64,000 bases of DNA, taken from positions 1 to 64,000 of the forward strand of contig NZ_RHLN01000149.1 in the NCBI RefSeq assembly GCF_004121075.1, written 5' to 3'. Origin of the DNA: Lutibacter sp. HS1-25. GTDB lineage: Bacteria; Bacteroidota; Bacteroidia; Flavobacteriales; Flavobacteriaceae. The position numbers and the translations under genes are program-made. Positions 62,129 to 64,000 of the stretch are shown piece by piece (the stretch's first letter is position 1; each line of letters opens with the position of its first letter). The notes below the pieces were generated by a model, which was not told the origin of the DNA, made no database searches, and saw only the letters and a program-made list of their open reading frames with translations.

Positions 62129-62860
62129 ATGACAAAATTAAGTGTAAATGTTAATAAAATAGCAACTTTACGCAATTCTAGAGGTGGTGATTTTCCTAAT
62201 GTTGTAAATGTATCTGCTGATATTGAGCGATTTGGAGCCGAAGGAATTACCATTCACCCAAGGCCTGATGAACGCCATATTCGTTATCAGGATGCTTACG
62301 ATTTAAAAAAAACAGTTATTACCGAGTTTAATATTGAAGGAAATCCGATTGATAAATTTACTGAAATGGTCTTGGAAATTTGTCCAACTCAGGTTACTTT
62401 AGTGCCAGACGGCATAAATGCGGTCACATCTAATGCAGGTTGGGATACCATTAAGCATAAAGATTTTTTAAAAGAAGTCATTTCAGAATTTAAATCAAAA
62501 GGAATTAGAACCTCTGTTTTTGTTGATCCAAATTTAAAAATGATTGAGGCAGCAGCCAATACAGGTGCAGATAGAATTGAATTGTATACTGAAGAATTTG
62601 CAACACAATATGCTTTAGGAAATAAATTAGCTGTTAAACCTTATACAGAAAGTGCTATCTTAGCTACTCAATTGGGTTTGGGTATCAATGCTGGTCACGA
62701 TTTAAGTTTGGATAATATTCAGTTTTTTGCTGAAAACATTCCAAATTTGTTGGAAGTTTCTATTGGACACGCTTTGATTGCCGAATCATTGTATCTAGGT
62801 TTGGAAAATGTAATAAATATGTATAAGCATAAATTAAAAGTTGGTAATTTGAAATTTTAA
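62129..62860 (+). CDS. pdxJ: Pyridoxine 5'-phosphate synthase
   Basis: 243 residues from ATG 62129. KLSVNVNKIATLRNSRGG at the start, GITIHPRPDERHI and NAGHDLSLDN are PdxJ signatures. It condenses 1-deoxyxylulose-5-phosphate with 3-amino-2-oxopropyl phosphate to give pyridoxine phosphate, the vitamin B6 precursor, so the cell uses the DXP-dependent route. I chose this start because the alternative TTG 15 codons upstream lies in the promoter. Confidence 0.96.
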   Translation: MTKLSVNVNKIATLRNSRGGDFPNVVNVSADIERFGAEGITIHPRPDERHIRYQDAYDLKKTVITEFNIEGNPIDKFTEMVLEICPTQVTLVPDGINAVTSNAGWDTIKHKDFLKEVISEFKSKGIRTSVFVDPNLKMIEAAANTGADRIELYTEEFATQYALGNKLAVKPYTESAILATQLGLGINAGHDLSLDNIQFFAENIPNLLEVSIGHALIAESLYLGLENVINMYKHKLKVGNLKF

Positions 62861-62929
62861 TAACAATTAAATATTTTACACACTTTTAATTTATAGTTTG
62901 AATTAATGATTTAATGAAAAAAAGATAAT

Positions 62930-63943
62930 ATGAAATCAATTTTAGTAACAGGAGCTGCAGGATTTATAGGAGCTAATATGGCAGAGCATTTGATAACGAC
63001 TTATCCCAATTATAAAATTGTTGTTATAGACGCGTTAACCTATGCAGGCGATTTAGAGAATTTAAAGTCTGTAAAAAATGCTAAAAATTTCACATTTGTT
63101 CATGGAAATATTTGTGATAGAAGTTTAATCCAACGAATTTTTCAACATTATTATATTCAGGATGTTATTCATTTAGCTGCTGAATCTCACGTTGATAATT
63201 CTATTAGCAACCCAGATGTTTTTATTGAAACCAATGTAAAAGGAACATTTACTTTAATTGATGTTGCTTATAAATACTGGATGGAAAAACCATTTGTTTT
63301 TAAAGCTGGTTTTGAAAATAGCCGTTTTTTACATGTTTCAACTGATGAGGTTTATGGAACATTGGGAGAAACAGGTTTGTTTACTGAAGAAACTCCGTAT
63401 GCGCCAAATTCGCCATACAGTGCTTCAAAAGCTAGTAGCGATTTAATTGTTAGAAGTTACCACCATACTTACGGAATGAATACGGTAATTACCAATTGTT
63501 CAAATAACTACGGGCCAAAACAACACGACGAAAAATTGATTCCAACTGTAATTAGAAAAGCACTTTCTGGTGAAAATATCCCAATTTATGGTGATGGAAA
63601 AAACATTAGAGATTGGTTGTATGTGTTAGATCATTGTAAAGGAATTGATATTGCTTTTCATAAAGGTATTGCTGGTGAAGTTTACAATATAGGTGGAAAA
63701 AATGAGCGCAATAACAATTACATTGCAAATAAAATTTGTGAACTTTTAGATAAATTAGCGCCTCTTGAAAACAAAAGTTATAAAGATTTAATTACTTATG
63801 TTGAAGACAGAGCAGGTCACGATTTTAGATATGCCATTGATGCCACTAAAATTGAACAAAAATTAGGTTGGAAAGCCGATGAAAATTTTGAAACAGGAAT
63901 CTTAAAAACCGTTCAGTGGTATTTAGACAAGTATAAAAAATAA
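62930..63943 (+). CDS. rfbB: dTDP-glucose 4,6-dehydratase
   Basis: 337 residues. NAD-binding GAAGFIGA (8-15), catalytic Asp139/Glu140 in STDEVYG, and the Tyr163-x3-Lys167 pair in YSASK. It forms dTDP-4-keto-6-deoxyglucose, the precursor of rhamnose and other deoxysugars of surface polysaccharides. It is probably the first gene of a polysaccharide cluster continuing past the right edge, which I cannot see. Confidence 0.94.
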   Translation: MKSILVTGAAGFIGANMAEHLITTYPNYKIVVIDALTYAGDLENLKSVKNAKNFTFVHGNICDRSLIQRIFQHYYIQDVIHLAAESHVDNSISNPDVFIETNVKGTFTLIDVAYKYWMEKPFVFKAGFENSRFLHVSTDEVYGTLGETGLFTEETPYAPNSPYSASKASSDLIVRSYHHTYGMNTVITNCSNNYGPKQHDEKLIPTVIRKALSGENIPIYGDGKNIRDWLYVLDHCKGIDIAFHKGIAGEVYNIGGKNERNNNYIANKICELLDKLAPLENKSYKDLITYVEDRAGHDFRYAIDATKIEQKLGWKADENFETGILKTVQWYLDKYKK

Positions 63944-63970
63944 TGTCTAAAGTTTAAAAACTTGCTGGTT

Positions 63971-63988
63971 GCACAGCGCAGTCAAAGC
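63971..63988. repeat. Short palindromic intergenic repeat, copy 4 (degenerate)
   Basis: GCACAGCGCAGTCAAAGC matches the core of the repeat at 1338 with several changes, and the flanks CTGGT and AATTA also match there. It sits in the gap after rfbB. Confidence 0.5.
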
Positions 63989-64000
63989 GATAATTAGCTA

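Overview
The window is a 64 kb, low-G+C (about one third G+C by eye), densely coded chromosomal segment from a member of the Bacteroidota, most likely a gliding Flavobacteriaceae species. Reasons: gliding and type IX secretion genes (gldH, gldE, gldD, a porG-like gene), the split atpD-atpC pair, the uppS-bamA-skp-skp-murI block, A-rich leaders without clear Shine-Dalgarno sequences, and repeated upstream boxes of the Bacteroidetes type (TTG, 17-19 bases, then TAnnTTTG). The genus cannot be fixed from the sequence. I see no insertion sequence, prophage, CRISPR array, integrase or plasmid function.

Layout. 1-2.4 kb: start of a DtxR/MntR-type metal regulator, a ketopantoate-reductase-like enzyme and an EamA transporter. 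2.4-10.5 kb: leuS (with two repeat-derived in-frame insertions), alanine dehydrogenase, a SemiSWEET transporter, a sensor kinase coupled to an enoyl-CoA hydratase, a Crp/Fnr-type regulator and a YceI protein. 10.5-18 kb: LysM/NlpC hydrolase, a gene-free stretch holding a candidate small RNA, atpC/atpD, a prolyl oligopeptidase, a DoxX-like protein, thioredoxin and asd. 18-31.5 kb: trhO-trhP (two parallel tRNA U34 hydroxylases), a ferredoxin, a RicT-like PSP1 protein, gldH, penicillin-binding protein 1A, an acyl-CoA synthetase, exonuclease III, OmpA and MltD-like cell-wall proteins and a DUF4837 lipoprotein. 31.5-36 kb: a phosphoethanolamine-transferase-like protein with a truncated upstream partner, glnS, a repeat-rich gap, folB and tRNA-Cys. 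36-46 kb: a metallo-hydrolase, subtilase, M1 peptidase, a PLP-dependent decarboxylase, uvrC and a patatin/POTRA/barrel protein. 46-53 kb: rng, a 30-residue basic ribosomal-type protein, an HU protein, mutY-ssb-gldE-gldD and ctaA. 53-64 kb: small lipoproteins, the envelope-assembly operon CBS-nadK-porG-uppS-bamA-skp-skp-murI (read leftward), then pdxJ and rfbB.

How the genes fit together. Most are housekeeping genes, with gliding and secretion genes embedded among them: gldH between ricT-like and pbp1A, gldE-gldD after mutY-ssb, porG between nadK and uppS. Envelope building is a recurring theme: peptidoglycan (murI, uppS, pbp1A, mltD-like, NlpC/P60), outer membrane (bamA, two Skp-like chaperones, OmpA) and surface polysaccharide precursors (rfbB).

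The less ordinary signals are: a family of short palindromic repeats, one copy in frame within leuS, with a second repeat family in leuS and at the end of a decarboxylase; a promoter-terminator pair with no ORF between them (about 11.6 kb); the trhO/trhP pairing; several perfect inverted repeats at promoters; a 24/25-base match between two unrelated promoters; and a gene remnant still coupled to its former operon partner. I do not see a clearly new multi-gene system.
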